Shown here: positions 31,509-43,533 of the stretch, one piece after another
How the letters are laid out: the number at the start of each line of letters is the position of its first letter
How positions within the stretch are numbered: the first letter of the stretch is position 1
From: Phialophora verrucosa
Taxonomy: Eukaryota; Ascomycota; Eurotiomycetes; Chaetothyriales; Herpotrichiellaceae
Direction: 5' to 3'
Length of the DNA stretch: 64,000 nucleotides
Assembly: GCA_002099365.1 (NCBI GenBank)
Contig: MSED01000010.1
Span: 496,001 to 560,000 of the forward strand
Translations under genes and position numbers: made by a program
Notes under the pieces: model-generated
What the model saw: only the letters and a program-made list of their open reading frames with translations
The model's database searches: none
Told to the model about the DNA's origin: nothing

Positions 31509-33489
31509 ATGGCGATGCAGTACCAACCGCAACCCTATTTCGCCTATGGCCAGCCTCAGTGGCCCGACGACGTCAAGCCAGCGCTCACCGAAGACGATTC
31601 CTCCTCCATCCTCGACGACAAGGTCTTCGAGTCCTCCACCCCAGCCGATATGGCGGCGGGTGATCTCTCGGCCAGTCGACGCCCGTCGGTCGCAAAGTTA
31701 GAGGACGATTACCCTGCATCTTCGCACGTCTGGCAGGATAGGCCCCACGGGGTCATGGCGCCCGCCCGTCACTTCTCGCAGTCCTCAATGCCACTGTCGA
31801 CGCACGCTGGCCCGTACTTTGGTCAGATCAACACTCCGAACTGCGCTCCCGGATTCATGCCAAACCAAGCGTGGCCCTTGTCCGCCCGGTCCGAAGCCAG
31901 CACTCCCACTCCTTTCTTCAGCCCGGTACAAGAGCCGTTCGAGCAGCAGGTCCAGTACAACGGGCCGGTGACTTTCAACCTTGCGCAACAAGAGCCTGTT
32001 TCCGCCGTCTCCATGTCGCCGCAGTCAAGTCAGGGCGGATGGGCCTCGACTACTTCCTCAGAGGTCGCCTCGAGTGGTCGGAGGATAAGACAGAGATACA
32101 GAGGAACGTCACCCATGTTTGTCATGCGATCGGACGGCATCAGGAAGAAGAACGCAAAGTTCGACATCCCCGCTGAGCGGAACATCAACACCATCGACAC
32201 TCTGATCGCACATGCGTCGAATGAAGAAGAGAAGAAAGAATTGAAGCAGCAGAAACGCCTGCTACGGAACCGTCAAGCAGCGTAAGTATAACGCCAACAT
32301 GTCTCCACTCCCGACTAACTCCTTGAACAGGCTCGACTCTCGTATGCGGAAGAAGCAGAACGCTGAGAAGTTGGAAGCGGACAAGAAGATGCTCACCAAT
32401 CAAAAGGGTGAACTTGAGGAGACAATCTCCCAACTCGAGAACGTGCTGCACCAGGAGAGACAGCGAACCAATCATCAACTCCAGCAACTCGAGCAGTTCA
32501 TCCAACAACTCTCGTATGAAAGGGATGAGGCTATTCGAACAAAGACCCTCGAGACCGCAGAGCTCCGACGCATGAACACCATTTTGAAGGACACGGTCCG
32601 TGATCTTGAGCGACAACAAAACGCACAGGCCTACTCGACCGGCGACTCGGATGCATTCTCGAGTGACTTCAACAGCTTCAAGGACCTCGGTCTAGAAGAC
32701 AATTGGGATGACGGGTTCAGTCTCATCAACGGTGACGACCTGAAGATGGACGAGTCTGATTCATTGCAGCGACAAGCCACTCCGCGACCTACAACGTCCG
32801 AATCGCAACCATCTGCAACCGCCACCGCCGCGAAGTCGGATGTCAAGGTCGACGCCGCTTTCAGCTGGGAGACCTTCTACATGTGCCTGCTATCTGGAGC
32901 ATTCATTATGTCTCAGGCTGGGTCATTGTCGAAAGCAGCAAGTGCTGCAACGTCCGTCGCAGTTGTTTCCCCGGCCATGCCGACGCTGTCCAACGAATAT
33001 CGTGCCGAGGCTGGCAATGTGCTCCAAGCTGTCCTCGCTTCCGGGCCCGAAGGCACTCAAGAAGTACTCCCATCCCGGCCCGCGGCCTCGGTTGGCAGCA
33101 ACAACTTCCCTCACGCACTGTCTGACATTTCTGGAATAACTCCTCGGCCATCTGACACCGCTCTCGACAGCCTGCACACCTCCCTGACCACGCCTTCGCG
33201 TCAGCAACAAGCCGCAGCTGCATTCTCACTGTCTGCCGCCTCGTACAACCACATCAGCAGTCCCGACTGTGGCTTTGATGATGAGGATGAGGAGGACGAT
33301 GACCTCATTGAAATCAAACCAACCAAGCTGCAACAACTATTTGCCAACATGCAAGCCAAGCGTGACGGCCTCGAGAAGATGGCCGGTCTGGGGAACAAGG
33401 CACGAGAAAGGAGTGTCCTTCTCGACCGTGTTCCAGAGAAGGTTCTGCGAGACTTCCGCGAAATGGTTGCGCAAACGAAGATCGAGTGA
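31509..33489 (+). CDS. bZIP transcription factor
   Basis: Predicted exons are 31509-32281 and 32331-33489 (49-nt intron), giving 643 residues. The intron splits the basic region: KQQKRLLRNRQAA is encoded before it and LDSRMRKKQNAEKL after. A long heptad zipper follows (ISQLENVL, LQQLEQFIQQL, LRRMNTILKDTVRDLE). N-terminal to the basic region lies the conserved block KKNAKFDIPAERNINTIDTLI. After the zipper comes a short hydrophobic segment, FYMCLLSGAFIM (about residue 445), which recurs in this fungal class, then an acidic run (DDEDEEDDDLIEI). It probably binds CRE/ACGT-type sites in the nucleus; the target process is unknown to me. The ATG at 31509 is the first in frame. Confidence 0.85.
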
Positions 33490-35671
33490 TCTTCTGTCGC
33501 TGCCGGGATTCTAGCAGAATTCACGACAGTACCACGCACGTGGGCTTGGCTCTTCGTGTGCGAACCGACTTACCACCCTCCGGGTTTCTTTTGTCATTGT
33601 TCTCCGGCGAGATGGAGTTTTTCATCCCGGTGAAATTTTTCGGACAGGCTGCTCGACCGAGCCAGCCTGGTTCTAGCGACCTACGGATAGCGGAAGCGCA
33701 AAGCAAGCGGAAAAGAGACATATGCTTCAGGGCACAATTTCCTTGATTTGGGTATCTGGAAACCTTTTGGGACTTTTGGTTGATTCTTGCCTTTTTTCCC
33801 TTTTCGGATTAGTATGACTACGATATGATGATTACCAGTTACCTAACGGCCTATGATAAGATGAAATTCTACCTTTTGGAAATAGGAGACATTACCTCTT
33901 GGTGAGGGGGCAGGGGGGGAAAACCAAGAGGACAAAGAACGGACCGTCCACCGCGGACGGGGTATGAGGGAGGAACTGACGGCTGAACGGCCGAATCAAG
34001 AAGAGAAAAAAAGGGAACATATGAATCAGGAACCCGTGTGACGAGAATTGAATGGAGCAATCCCCCAATGTCCCAGGCCATGGGGCGATGGCAACAGGGC
34101 ACAGACCAGGGCGAAAACCCGCTTTAACGACCCGTTATGTCATGATACGACCACAAGTACAGATTTTGACGCTTTTCATATACTATATAGCAAGCGAGCG
34201 AGCGGACAAAGGGCAGAGCGAGAGACAGGGCCATAGCCAGAGCCGCGAGGCTTGACATGAAGCACTCGACGCCCACAGAGTGATGAACTGAACAACCCAC
34301 AGCAGATCACATCAGATAGGCCAGGCTAGCTAGGCTGGAGGAATGCAATTTTCATCATGAATGAACAGAGTCGCAAACGCCGCTCTGTGGCAGGAACCAA
34401 GTCCCAACGATCTGTCCCTCAGGATTCATGTGATTGCAAAAACTAGTCTATGAGGTAGTCAGAGTCCTAGACCTGAATATTCCTGAATCACACATCCATG
34501 GTCTGGGTGATCAAGATCAACGTCGTCTCGTTTGCCAGTCCTGTTCTCCTAGCTCGGCACCATGTCATGGTCCTTTGGTCAAACGGAAGCTAAGTCCATG
34601 ACCCATCATCGAGGCCCTGACCGTGGCTCAACCCGAGCGACGAGCAACGATGAGCAATGAAGTCTTGGGTGTCTGAGCCGCGCCATCCAGAACAAATGGA
34701 TCGTGATACGATGTTCATCCTTCGGTGGAAGAGCCTAGTACAGGCAGGCTCCAGCTCCCCACGAAGTCCCCTGCGTCATGCAGGCACGGCGGCCTCCACG
34801 GCCACTGCTGGGAGCCAACAACTCGACCTCGAGGCCTTCAGGAATGGGCCGTAGCGGTTACCGTGACCCGCTTCTAGACCTTTGGCACTCCTCTCCCCCC
34901 TTTTGGGTTGCCAAAGGGTCGGGAACGAAGAGGCAGAGACGGCAGGGAGATAGTCGCTCAAAGCTCGTTCGTTGCATGGGTAGGAGTATGGAAGAGACGG
35001 AACGCCAGGGCGGGAGCGATGTCTGACAGGCCGGGAGGCCAGTTGTGGGTGAATTGTTGGTTCAGGTTTGTGGTCATCAGTCGTCGGGTCCCTCGGCTTG
35101 CCTCGCCTCGCCTCGCTTTTGAGTCATGTTTGCAGAAGTGTCCTGATTCTTGGAATCAAGACGCGTCAGGCCCTCGGTCAAGGTGGCATTGCGCCGATAT
35201 TCGGACGGTATAGGGCCACGGGCTCATTTTGGTGGATCGTATTTCTCCTTCCAGATCCTGATAATCACAAACACCAAGCCGTCAGCACGTAGTCACGCAT
35301 CACCGCTCTTTGCCCGGGTTGCGAATGAAACATCGAGGCTCCCGAAGAGGTCAACTGCTCGCCCGTGCGACGCTTTCGATCCCTTGCGCCTTGTGGACAA
35401 CCGCAGCCCAGCCACCTCGCTTTGGACATCCAAGCGTCCCCGGCACGAACGACGGCTGAGGGTTGACGGTGGTGGAGCCGGGTCGCTTAAGCGGTCGCAT
35501 AAGGGTGTCTCCCAGTTTGACCGCCAATCATGTCGATCTTGGCATGGAATCTTGGGACACCGCCAGATTTTCGACCCGATTTGTGTGAAAATGAGACCAA
35601 GGATGTGACAAAATGCCAGGAAGGGGAAGACTCCGATCGGGGGATGAAGGCAAGAGTCATGAAACTGTGAC
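33490..35671. other. Intergenic, between convergent genes
   Basis: About 2.2 kb between the ends of the bZIP gene and the Sel1-repeat gene. It must contain two 3' UTRs but is long for that. A G-run occurs near 33901-33920. Only short ORFs are seen. A 174-codon minus-strand ORF (35293-35817) overlaps the last exon of the Sel1 gene in another frame and has no recognised family. Confidence 0.45.
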
Positions 35672-37213
35672 TTACCAGCTATTTCCCAACGTCTTCGAAC
35701 CACTCTTTTCGGCCAATCTGAGAAGTTGCGCTGCTTTAAACTACATCGCGAGATGCATTGTGTCAGTGTCGATTTATTTCTCCGAGACGCAGCACCGTTG
35801 TGATTCGTGGGGCCCATTACGACGTCAGACTAATGCAAGGTACGGGGAGGAGAGGCCGGCAGTGCGACTGCTGAGTGGTGGACGGGCTGCTGCATTGCTG
35901 CCCAAAGTGAAGCTGCCACTGAGGGAATGCTGTATTTAGGTATTTGGCGTATTTGGGGGCCGCAGGACGCCCGAGAGGTGTGAGAGTCCGACCCACGGCA
36001 CAATCGATTCAGGTCAGACTGTGATGCACCTGATCGCCTGCGGGTCGATGAGCCTCAGCTGGGGCTGCCGCCGCCTCCCGTCACGTGTAGGGAGAAAGGG
36101 GGTCGCCGGGTCGAGAGCAAGATACGAGTACACGTGTGATAGCTGGGATTTCCGGACGGGCGCAAAGGATGAGAGATAGCACACTGGACTTACCTTGTCT
36201 TTCTTGCCTCCGAACCCTTCCAGGTAGCACCAAGCTGCTTCGTTCATGGCGTCGGTGTCTCCTAGATTAGCCGCGGTCTCGTAGTATTGCCTTGCTGCAA
36301 CTTTGTCGACGGGAACTCCCCAGCCATTTCTGAAGCAGTTTGCCAACTCGAAAATGGCAAGAACAAGTTCCCCTTTGGCAGCGCCTCCCTTCTTCATGCC
36401 TGCGTTCAGGGCGTCCGACTCGATCGTGGCAGAGTTTGACGCTGCCGCTGACAGATAGGTGATAGCCTTGGCCGGATCAGGCTGACACCCCCAACCATGG
36501 CGCAGAGACAGTCCATACAAGACCTGAGATAAGACGTTTCCACGTTCTGCGAGCTTGCGGAACATCTCAGTTGCTTCCTCCAGGTCACCTGGCAGGCCCG
36601 ACTCATGAAGTTCAATGGCCTTTTGGATGTCGATGTCGCTCTCAGGGTCGATGACGCTGGGAGTCCGAGCTGGAGAGCGTGCCGCAGGGCTTCCAAGATT
36701 GAGATTATCCAGATCGCCGGTCAATTGGTTTGCAGGAATGATGGGGCTTTTGCTGGCCAGGATGGTGGCACGCTGTTCCCATCTCGCCTCCGTGTCTTGA
36801 CGATCGGACGTGTCGGTGTAAGTGTCGGCTAGATCAGGGAGATCGGACGGCAAATTGACTGAGCTCGTACTAGCAGTACGATCTCTATGCAGATGCAGTC
36901 GCTCTGCCAGTCGCTTATGCTCCTTCTTCTCCTTTCCTGGGGATTGCACCTCCGCAGCACCAGGACTGGGACTCTTGCGAAATCGACCAAAAGACCGTCT
37001 CGACGCGGTAGGACTTTTTGGCTCAGCAGATGCAAAAAGGTCTCGGTCGCTGTCTGCGAACGAAGGCGGCTTGATATATTCCTCTGTATGTGTGTCCGTG
37101 CGGACAAAGGTGAACTCGTTCGCCTGGGGCAGAGTAGGTGGCGGTTGCTGCCGTTGTGCCCCCTCGTTGTCTATCCTATCTTTTTTCTTGAGCAATTCCC
37201 TCAAGTGAGGCAT
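35672..37213 (-). CDS. Sel1-repeat protein, Dsf2/Nif1-like
   Basis: Predicted exons are 36194-37213 and 35672-35740, giving 362 residues, separated by a 453-nt intron. The N-terminal half is low-complexity and basic (FGRFRKSPSPG, KEKKEHKRLAERLHLH). Three or four Sel1 repeats start near residue 195: AIELHESGLPGDLEEATEMFRKLAERG, then VLYGLSLRHGWG, ANCFRNGWGVPVDK, AAWCYLEGFGGKKDK. The last repeat is finished only by the distal exon (FKAAQLLRLAEKSGSKTLGNSW). Reading through the donor instead would add about 60 atypical residues. Fission yeast Nif1 is a mitotic inhibitor acting on a Wee1-regulating kinase; the same role here is inference. The stop TAA overlaps another GTAAGT donor, so a further exon is possible. 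Confidence 0.75.
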
Positions 37214-37948
37214 CGTAGCGGCTGTTTGACGGCTCGATTCGTGGATTCAGTGCCGAGTGTTCCAAGGGGCGAACAATGCAGGTGAACTCGAGGGGCAATC
37301 GCTAGGCCACGCTGCGATACTGGCAATATCTCTTTATATGCGCGAAGGAATGCGACATCAGTGAGTGGGAATTGGAAGGGATGCGATTGCCTGAGGCTGT
37401 GTCACGGTCTACAGGCGCATTGTGAGATTGCAGTGACTGGATTGCAGCTCAGCGTCGCGTTGGCGTCTTGGAAGGAGGGATTGACAGTCACACAGTGGCG
37501 CGAAGGAGGGCGGTGCAGCGATGGCGGGGGCCTAAAGCCACATCCCAAGGAACGGACAAGCTCGATCTCGCGTTTTGATGCTGAGAGCGACCATTCCTCG
37601 AGCCACTCGGTGATCTGGTTAATTGTCATTAATTTTGTATCTCGTCGCTGGACACAGTCGGCGCCTGCAGCAGCGAGGACAAGCCGACAAGAGTGAGGCC
37701 TCCCTCCAAATAGATGAGGCTCACGGCCATCACCAGCGGCGCTACGGAGGGGCAGTGGAGCTGAACAGTAGATAACCGAAGTAAAAAGAGCAAGTGAATG
37801 AGATGGCAATGAGTTTCTTCCAACTTCATCCCTTCCATCTCTCCGATTCATAGAGCAGCTGCCTCCCTCGCTCGCTTCTGTGTCTCTGTTTCTGTTTATC
37901 CATAGAGACAACCACCGAACCAGCGAACCACCAATCGAGGGCCCGACC
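37214..37948. promoter_or_regulatory. Divergent promoter, Sel1-repeat gene / F-box gene
   Basis: A 735-bp shared upstream region. Its right end is pyrimidine-rich (near 37860-37900), typical of a transcription start zone. I recognise no defined operator. Confidence 0.4.
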
Positions 37949-39322
37949 ATGGCGATGCTCGATCTGCCCCAGGAGATCCTCGCCGGTATCCTGTCCTTTC
38001 TGGAACCCCAGTCAATCATCCGCTTTGGCCGTACATGCAAAGCTGCCTATGCGTCCGTCAGCCCGCAAAATCAGATATTATGGAAATCTGCTTTTCTCCA
38101 TGTGTTTGACGATCCAGATGAAGCGTGGTCGATGACGCCTGGCAAGCCGCCATTGACACACGCACGAGGTTTCGACTTTCATGTCGAGCTATCCAGACGA
38201 TTCATGGCGCTGCGGGCCGTCCGGACAAGGTCATGCGGCTCCAACAATCGTGCTGAAGCGCATATCGCAGCACTACTCAGCATCCTTGATACGGCAAAGT
38301 TCGCCCCCAATGCCCGCGACATTGCGGGCGGCAAAGTTCCTATCGAGGATGATCGATATTTGTCGTTGAATATCCAAATCCTTTCCGACCTGGCCAATTA
38401 CCGAGAGGGCATTGAAAGCCTCATTCACGACACACCTCTAGATTCACTGCCGCGACCCGTCACCAGAAGCATGACATTGCGCGAAACCGAGAACCGTCGT
38501 TCTACGGGTGCCTCGCGACTGCACGTCATGTACGGCCTCTCCAAACGGGAACGCGTTGAGCACAAAGCTCGGGGCGCCGCGAGAAGGAAGGTCTACGACT
38601 GGAGTCTAATAGGTCCGGACAATGATTATGCTCCTTTCCTGCGAGATGGCAGCGGCCAGGTTGACTGGTCTCTCCTTGAGGGCGTTTCGACCGTCATGAG
38701 GCTCAACTTCTCTCGGTGCGTTGACCAGATCGCTGCGCCTGAAGGCTTCTGCTTTTCCCTTCCCCATCGTACTCTGGCCGACCCGACAGTCCCGGAAGAC
38801 TGGGCGCGGGTCACGGGTCCTTGGTTGGGGACCTACGCTTTTCTCGACTATGCTGACCTTTGGGCCTACAACGACTGGGACGGTCAAGAAGAGACCCGGC
38901 TAACTTTGGACGACGAACCCGAAGATTGTGGTGATTTGATGAGGCTGACACTCAAGCTGGACAACACCCTCTCGTCAGACCCACGCCTGCAGACCAAGCT
39001 CCCTATAAGCACGGATCTGCCGGTGCTTTACTTTTCAGGTTACTCTCGTGGTTATAATGCGATGCGCCGTCTGATAATTGCCGTGAGAGGCTTCGCTTGC
39101 CTCGTGCCAGGATCACGAGAAGTGCGATGGAGATTCGTTATCAATTACGGTGGTCAAGATCAGTGGCTGTTGGAAGGTATTCAGCCAGGAGGTGTTCGTT
39201 CCGGCGGTGTTTTTGGACTCTGGTCGCAATGCGATCATGGATTCAACACCCCGACTGGACCGTTCTGTTACTTCCCCGAAGAGCTCTGCAAGTCCACCAG
39301 CGTAATAGTGGCAGCTCGATAG
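37949..39322 (+). CDS. F-box protein
   Basis: A single exon of 457 residues. An F-box covers about residues 3-45 (LDLPQEILAGILSFLEPQSIIRFGRTCKAAY), the Skp1-binding module of SCF ubiquitin ligases. The rest has no repeats I recognise (no WD40 or leucine-rich repeats) and probably forms a custom substrate-binding domain ending in a beta-rich part (RWRFVINYGGQDQWLLEGIQ). The frame is open for 23 codons upstream without an ATG, so 37949 is the first usable start. The substrate is unknown. Confidence 0.82.
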   Translation: MAMLDLPQEILAGILSFLEPQSIIRFGRTCKAAYASVSPQNQILWKSAFLHVFDDPDEAWSMTPGKPPLTHARGFDFHVELSRRFMALRAVRTRSCGSNNRAEAHIAALLSILDTAKFAPNARDIAGGKVPIEDDRYLSLNIQILSDLANYREGIESLIHDTPLDSLPRPVTRSMTLRETENRRSTGASRLHVMYGLSKRERVEHKARGAARRKVYDWSLIGPDNDYAPFLRDGSGQVDWSLLEGVSTVMRLNFSRCVDQIAAPEGFCFSLPHRTLADPTVPEDWARVTGPWLGTYAFLDYADLWAYNDWDGQEETRLTLDDEPEDCGDLMRLTLKLDNTLSSDPRLQTKLPISTDLPVLYFSGYSRGYNAMRRLIIAVRGFACLVPGSREVRWRFVINYGGQDQWLLEGIQPGGVRSGGVFGLWSQCDHGFNTPTGPFCYFPEELCKSTSVIVAAR

Positions 39323-39919
39323 GGCGGGTTCCCCTCGGAGAGAGACAAGAATGTGTGCTGAACAATCCACTGCACAACCTCAAACAGTCGTCCAAACCAG
39401 CGGCTCCAGTGACGACCATGAAATCCCGCTGTCCAGGGCCGCTCTGCATTCCAAAGACAGCATCACATCTTCCAAAGTCAATATACTCAGTTCTCGCTAT
39501 GTCTATGTTGAATGTTGCAGGTCGGATGCGATTGGCGGTTCTTTTGGTCCCACGCATATACGGTAGTCCTCGTCATCTAATTACGATGCCTTTTATATTT
39601 GCATGACATTCCCTGTGCGACATGTTTGGGCCCAAGGTAACACTGATAGGCGAACCTCGCTTGCACACGAACACACGACATACTCGAGCGGAATTGACCT
39701 ATTGGATTCGCTTTAATTCTGGTCGTGGTGTATGCTGCGAGACACTCTTTGTTTCGACCCAGCATCTCTGAGCAGAATCTGCTCCGTTGCCGTGGTGGAG
39801 GCCCCGAACCCTCTGACGGACAGCATCTGCAGACCATTGCCTACTGTCTTGCCCTGTAGTCGCTTAGGCCTGGGCGCGTGAACAAGAGATAAGACTATAT
39901 CCGGGCCTAAAGACCATTG
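39323..39919. other. Intergenic, between convergent units
   Basis: About 600 bp after the F-box gene and before the end of the transcription-factor-like pseudogene. No gene recognised. Confidence 0.5.
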
Positions 39920-41804
39920 TCAGAATTCCATCAGCTTCCTCAAGCTTTCATCCTGCACCCTGGCACAGTACAAATATCTCTCACTCAAGAACTTGGTGAT
40001 ATCCTCCAAGGTCCCGAAGCCAAGCACTTTCACCAGCCGCCGGAAGAGCGCGCCGAATGGTCCATTACCTTCTCCGTTTGCATCCTGTTGTCCCACTCCC
40101 GGGCTGGGAGGTGATGACACCAGGGATTCTGCAGATGCTGTGGGAACGCGCCCGGAGCTAGGTTTGACGTTGCAGTCCTCGATGTACGCGCCGACGGAGT
40201 ATATCCAGAGCATGTCGAACCTCTTTTCATCCCGTAGGATCTGGTCTTCGACAGCGGGACGTTCGTCTTTTGGGTGATCGCCACTTGGAAAGGGTGGTTC
40301 GAGGCGTTTGAGACTGGCCTCCACCTCGGCGAGGAACATTCTGCTGAACCGAAAGACGGCTGCTTAGTGTAGTAGCACTCCTCAAAGATGGCCCTGTCGA
40401 AGCAACTCACTGTCAAGCACAGGATCGAATTGAATGCCGTCGATGAAGTGCTAGCTTTTGAGCCCGTCAAGACGGTCATCCTCGGCTGCCAACTGGGACA
40501 TGATGTCCCTGAGATCGCACCAGAGGTGGAGGTTGCGGGCTCGAATAGCAAGCTTGCGCAGGGCCGACCACCGGAACACTGGCGCAGCCATGTCGTCCTT
40601 TCTGGCTGCGAGGGCTATCTTGACTTCTTCGACATAGAGCAGTTCGCGAAGCTCCTTGACAATGTCTCTCACTTTGGGCAACATAGCAGAAGGCTGGGAT
40701 CTCTCTGCTGTGCAGGTGGGTAGGACGGGAGAAAATCCATTGTTGACTGTCAAACTCAGCGGCTGGGGCAGTAATCTTGAATACGGAGGCCAGGGTGGAG
40801 ATCCCATTCGTCCGGATGGAAGACTGGACGTTGGCGATTGAACCAAGCGCATGCCACCTGTGAAAAGACCAAAGCTTCGCGATGGAATGGGAGCATATTC
40901 TTGAGACCGCCCATCATGTCCACAACCTTTTTGACACCTACAAAGTGTACCTGGGCAGGGCTAACATCGCCCGAAATAATACCTGTGCAGAAGCACTCCG
41001 GATCTGCGGCAACATATCTGGATGGCCGGTTTGTCGGTAATCTTCAAGGAGGTCGCGCAAGCCCTTGACTGCGGATATCTTGTGTTTCTCTGCCTGTTCC
41101 ATGGCGTTCCGATCCCGCCGACCCTGGACTTGATATCGAACAGCCCTGCTGTAATGACCATGACTGATGATCGTGTGGACGACTGCCGACGCAGCGAGTA
41201 TACTGGGCATAATCTTCCAGATCTCACTGACTAAGGTGGCGCGGTTCCCGCGCATAGAGATTTCTCCGGGCCAACAAACGTCGATCACACTTGTTCGATC
41301 GTCCTTTACGAGAGCGAGTTCAAAGGCGCTGAATGGGACGGCGGTAGAATTGAAGGGATCTGAGTTTCCCTTATACAGCGGAGGGGTCATCTCCGGTCGT
41401 GCAGCTGCAATACTGTATGGACTTTTGCCCGAATCCGTTCCCCTGCAGGCTTTACCACCAACTCGCGATCGCCAGTGCCTCTGTATCAGTCGCCACCTCT
41501 GCACGCCTAAGGACGTTTGGGGACAGTTGCAATTCTGCACGTAACCAGATTCCTCTTCATCGCTTGTAGAGTTGCCGTTCCAAAGCGTCTCAGCCCTTCC
41601 TTTCTTCCGCGGGACTTGGTTGGGTCGAAAATTTTTGGCGGCATGCGCCTGATTAGCAGTTCCTCTGGGATGATCTTTACGGTTCCTTGGGTGACTGGCT
41701 CTTGCAGCGTGCGAGAGCCTCTGCGCCTTCTGCAATTCCCTACTCCTTGTGTCGGTTGCAGAGGGGTTTGCATCGACGAACAGGAAGCGATCGAATCCCG
41801 CCAT
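39920..41804 (-). pseudogene. Fungal-specific transcription-factor-like gene, disrupted
   Basis: The ATG at 41804 opens with FLFVDANPSATDTRSRELQKAQRLSHAARASH, the N-terminal hallmark of a fungal regulator-like family that lacks a zinc cluster. The core (SDPFNSTAVPFS, IWKIMPSILAASAVVHTII) follows. Near 40985 the frame must shift to continue as SGDVSPAQVHFVGVKKVVDMMGGL, and no plausible intron does this. A second frame change near 40756-40800 could be a 77-nt intron. The C-terminal part carries an in-frame TAG (40451-40453) and a possible 51-nt intron before MFLAEVEASLKRL. At least one frameshift plus one nonsense codon indicates a pseudogene or assembly error. Confidence 0.65.
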
Positions 41805-43533
41805 TAGCAAGGAACCCCTGTAATAAAAGGTGATAAGCCCTGACTCGCGCATATACTCAAGGTAAGGCTCCCACCTACACAACTCGCAAACTTCATCTGG
41901 ACTATGCTGAAGGACGTCCTGGTTTCTATCAACTCTAGCAACAGCGATGCGGAAGGAATGGTGGGAATAGGAGCTTGGTTTTAAAACTCAGTGGACACTC
42001 ATCCGTGATTTATCTGGGCGGTGGTGGCGATTACGTCTCGTAATGAGCGCACAGCGTATCAATAGCAAAATCAGCGACATGGTGATAATGAGCTACAGGA
42101 GGCCACGGAGTCCTGGCATTTGAGGCGCCGAGGCTGAGTCAGGAGTGAAATGCGGCCGCCGATGTCCCCTTGTCAATGTAAATGGCTGCACGTATGTCGA
42201 GAACGGAAATAGAGACATGCCGATAGGATGAGCAGGACATCGCTCTGGGGTGATCGAACAGGGCCCCCTTGGCACGAGATGATACCATATCCCGACGCTG
42301 GGGCTCCGAGTTGGGTTGAGTGAGACAGTGCAAGTCATATCCTGCGTACTCGTAGGTCTCCAAGAATCAGAACCGTGTTGAAGAGCGAATCAAGTCCCAA
42401 TTCGGGGTCTGATCGAGCTCCCGTGCTTGGAATTGCTGACACTCAAACCTGAACCAAGAGAAGGCCCTCCAGCTTGAACGGACACAAACCGATCCAAGGT
42501 AGACAGTAGAGCGAACTCATTTTTTGCCGACAATGGTAGTTGCTAGGTCCGAGAGAAGGTTATTGCAGGGAGGGAAGTGCGTCAGCATCGCTGTCCGACA
42601 AGCTGAAATGATAGCTACGGCCATGGAGGTGAAGGTGATCTGTCGATGTAGATGCTACGAAGTGTTTCGTGGTATCTTGCACTAATTTGCTATTAAGCTG
42701 CGTAGTCTTGGCTCGCCTCAATGATGCATAAGCTGAACTTACGGGGTAATTGGTGGTGGACGATCGGCTGGCACGCTGCCTACCACGAGCAGTTGGAACA
42801 ATACAGGAGAGGAAGGGAAGCCCATCAATTCAGCAGCCCAGCCAGTACGCGGTAATCCGCGGCCTGCTCACTCTCCAGTTGTACTGTGTCTTCTCTTGTG
42901 CCACCTGGATCGGCCGAGCGTCCTGTCCGTGCACGCGATGGTCGTTGTCGTTATAACACCCTAGCTCTGCAGCAGCCAATGTGGTAAGAAACAAATCAAT
43001 CTAGGCTGGTTGGAAAGGGCCATTTCGTGCGGGTTCATGAATCACCGTTATCATAACGGCGCCTTGAAGGCTCCAGGGCGCAGCAGGGTAGAAAAGGTGC
43101 AAGACAAGACGCACTGTCCGTCGCTGCAGAAGGTTATTCAACAAGTATGAAATTGGGCGGGAGACCGGCCACATGCAGCTCGCGCTCGTTATGAAGATCA
43201 AGTAATTTGACGCGTCGTCGGGAAAGCAACACGCTGGAACCTTTTATAATTAGAAGCCTGAGAAGCGAGGCACTACATACCTAGTCAATAGCGCTATCGA
43301 GGGCGGCGCTCTTGAGCCCTCTGTTGCCATTGCTTCAAGTCTGAGCAGTACACCTCTTTGCACTAGGCTGCTTGCTGCGAACGTCGTCACTCTCCCGTCT
43401 ATCCTCATCGACATCTATCATTGGCGAAACTGCCAGCGAGCGACAAGGGACGGCTGTTTGTGAGAGGGTCAACCGGAGCCACAACGTACTGACCTGGTGG
43501 AGGCTTCCCCAATGCTATCCCCAGCGGCACCGT
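41805..43533. other. Intergenic
   Basis: About 1.7 kb between the transcription-factor-like pseudogene start and the PRP40 stop. Only short ORFs with no protein-like pattern. I see no clear repeat, tRNA or transposon end. Confidence 0.45.

Noticed and set aside
35293..35817. 174-codon minus-strand ORF as a separate gene
   Set aside because: It overlaps the last Sel1 exon in another frame, and its sequence is arginine/serine-rich without any recognised pattern.
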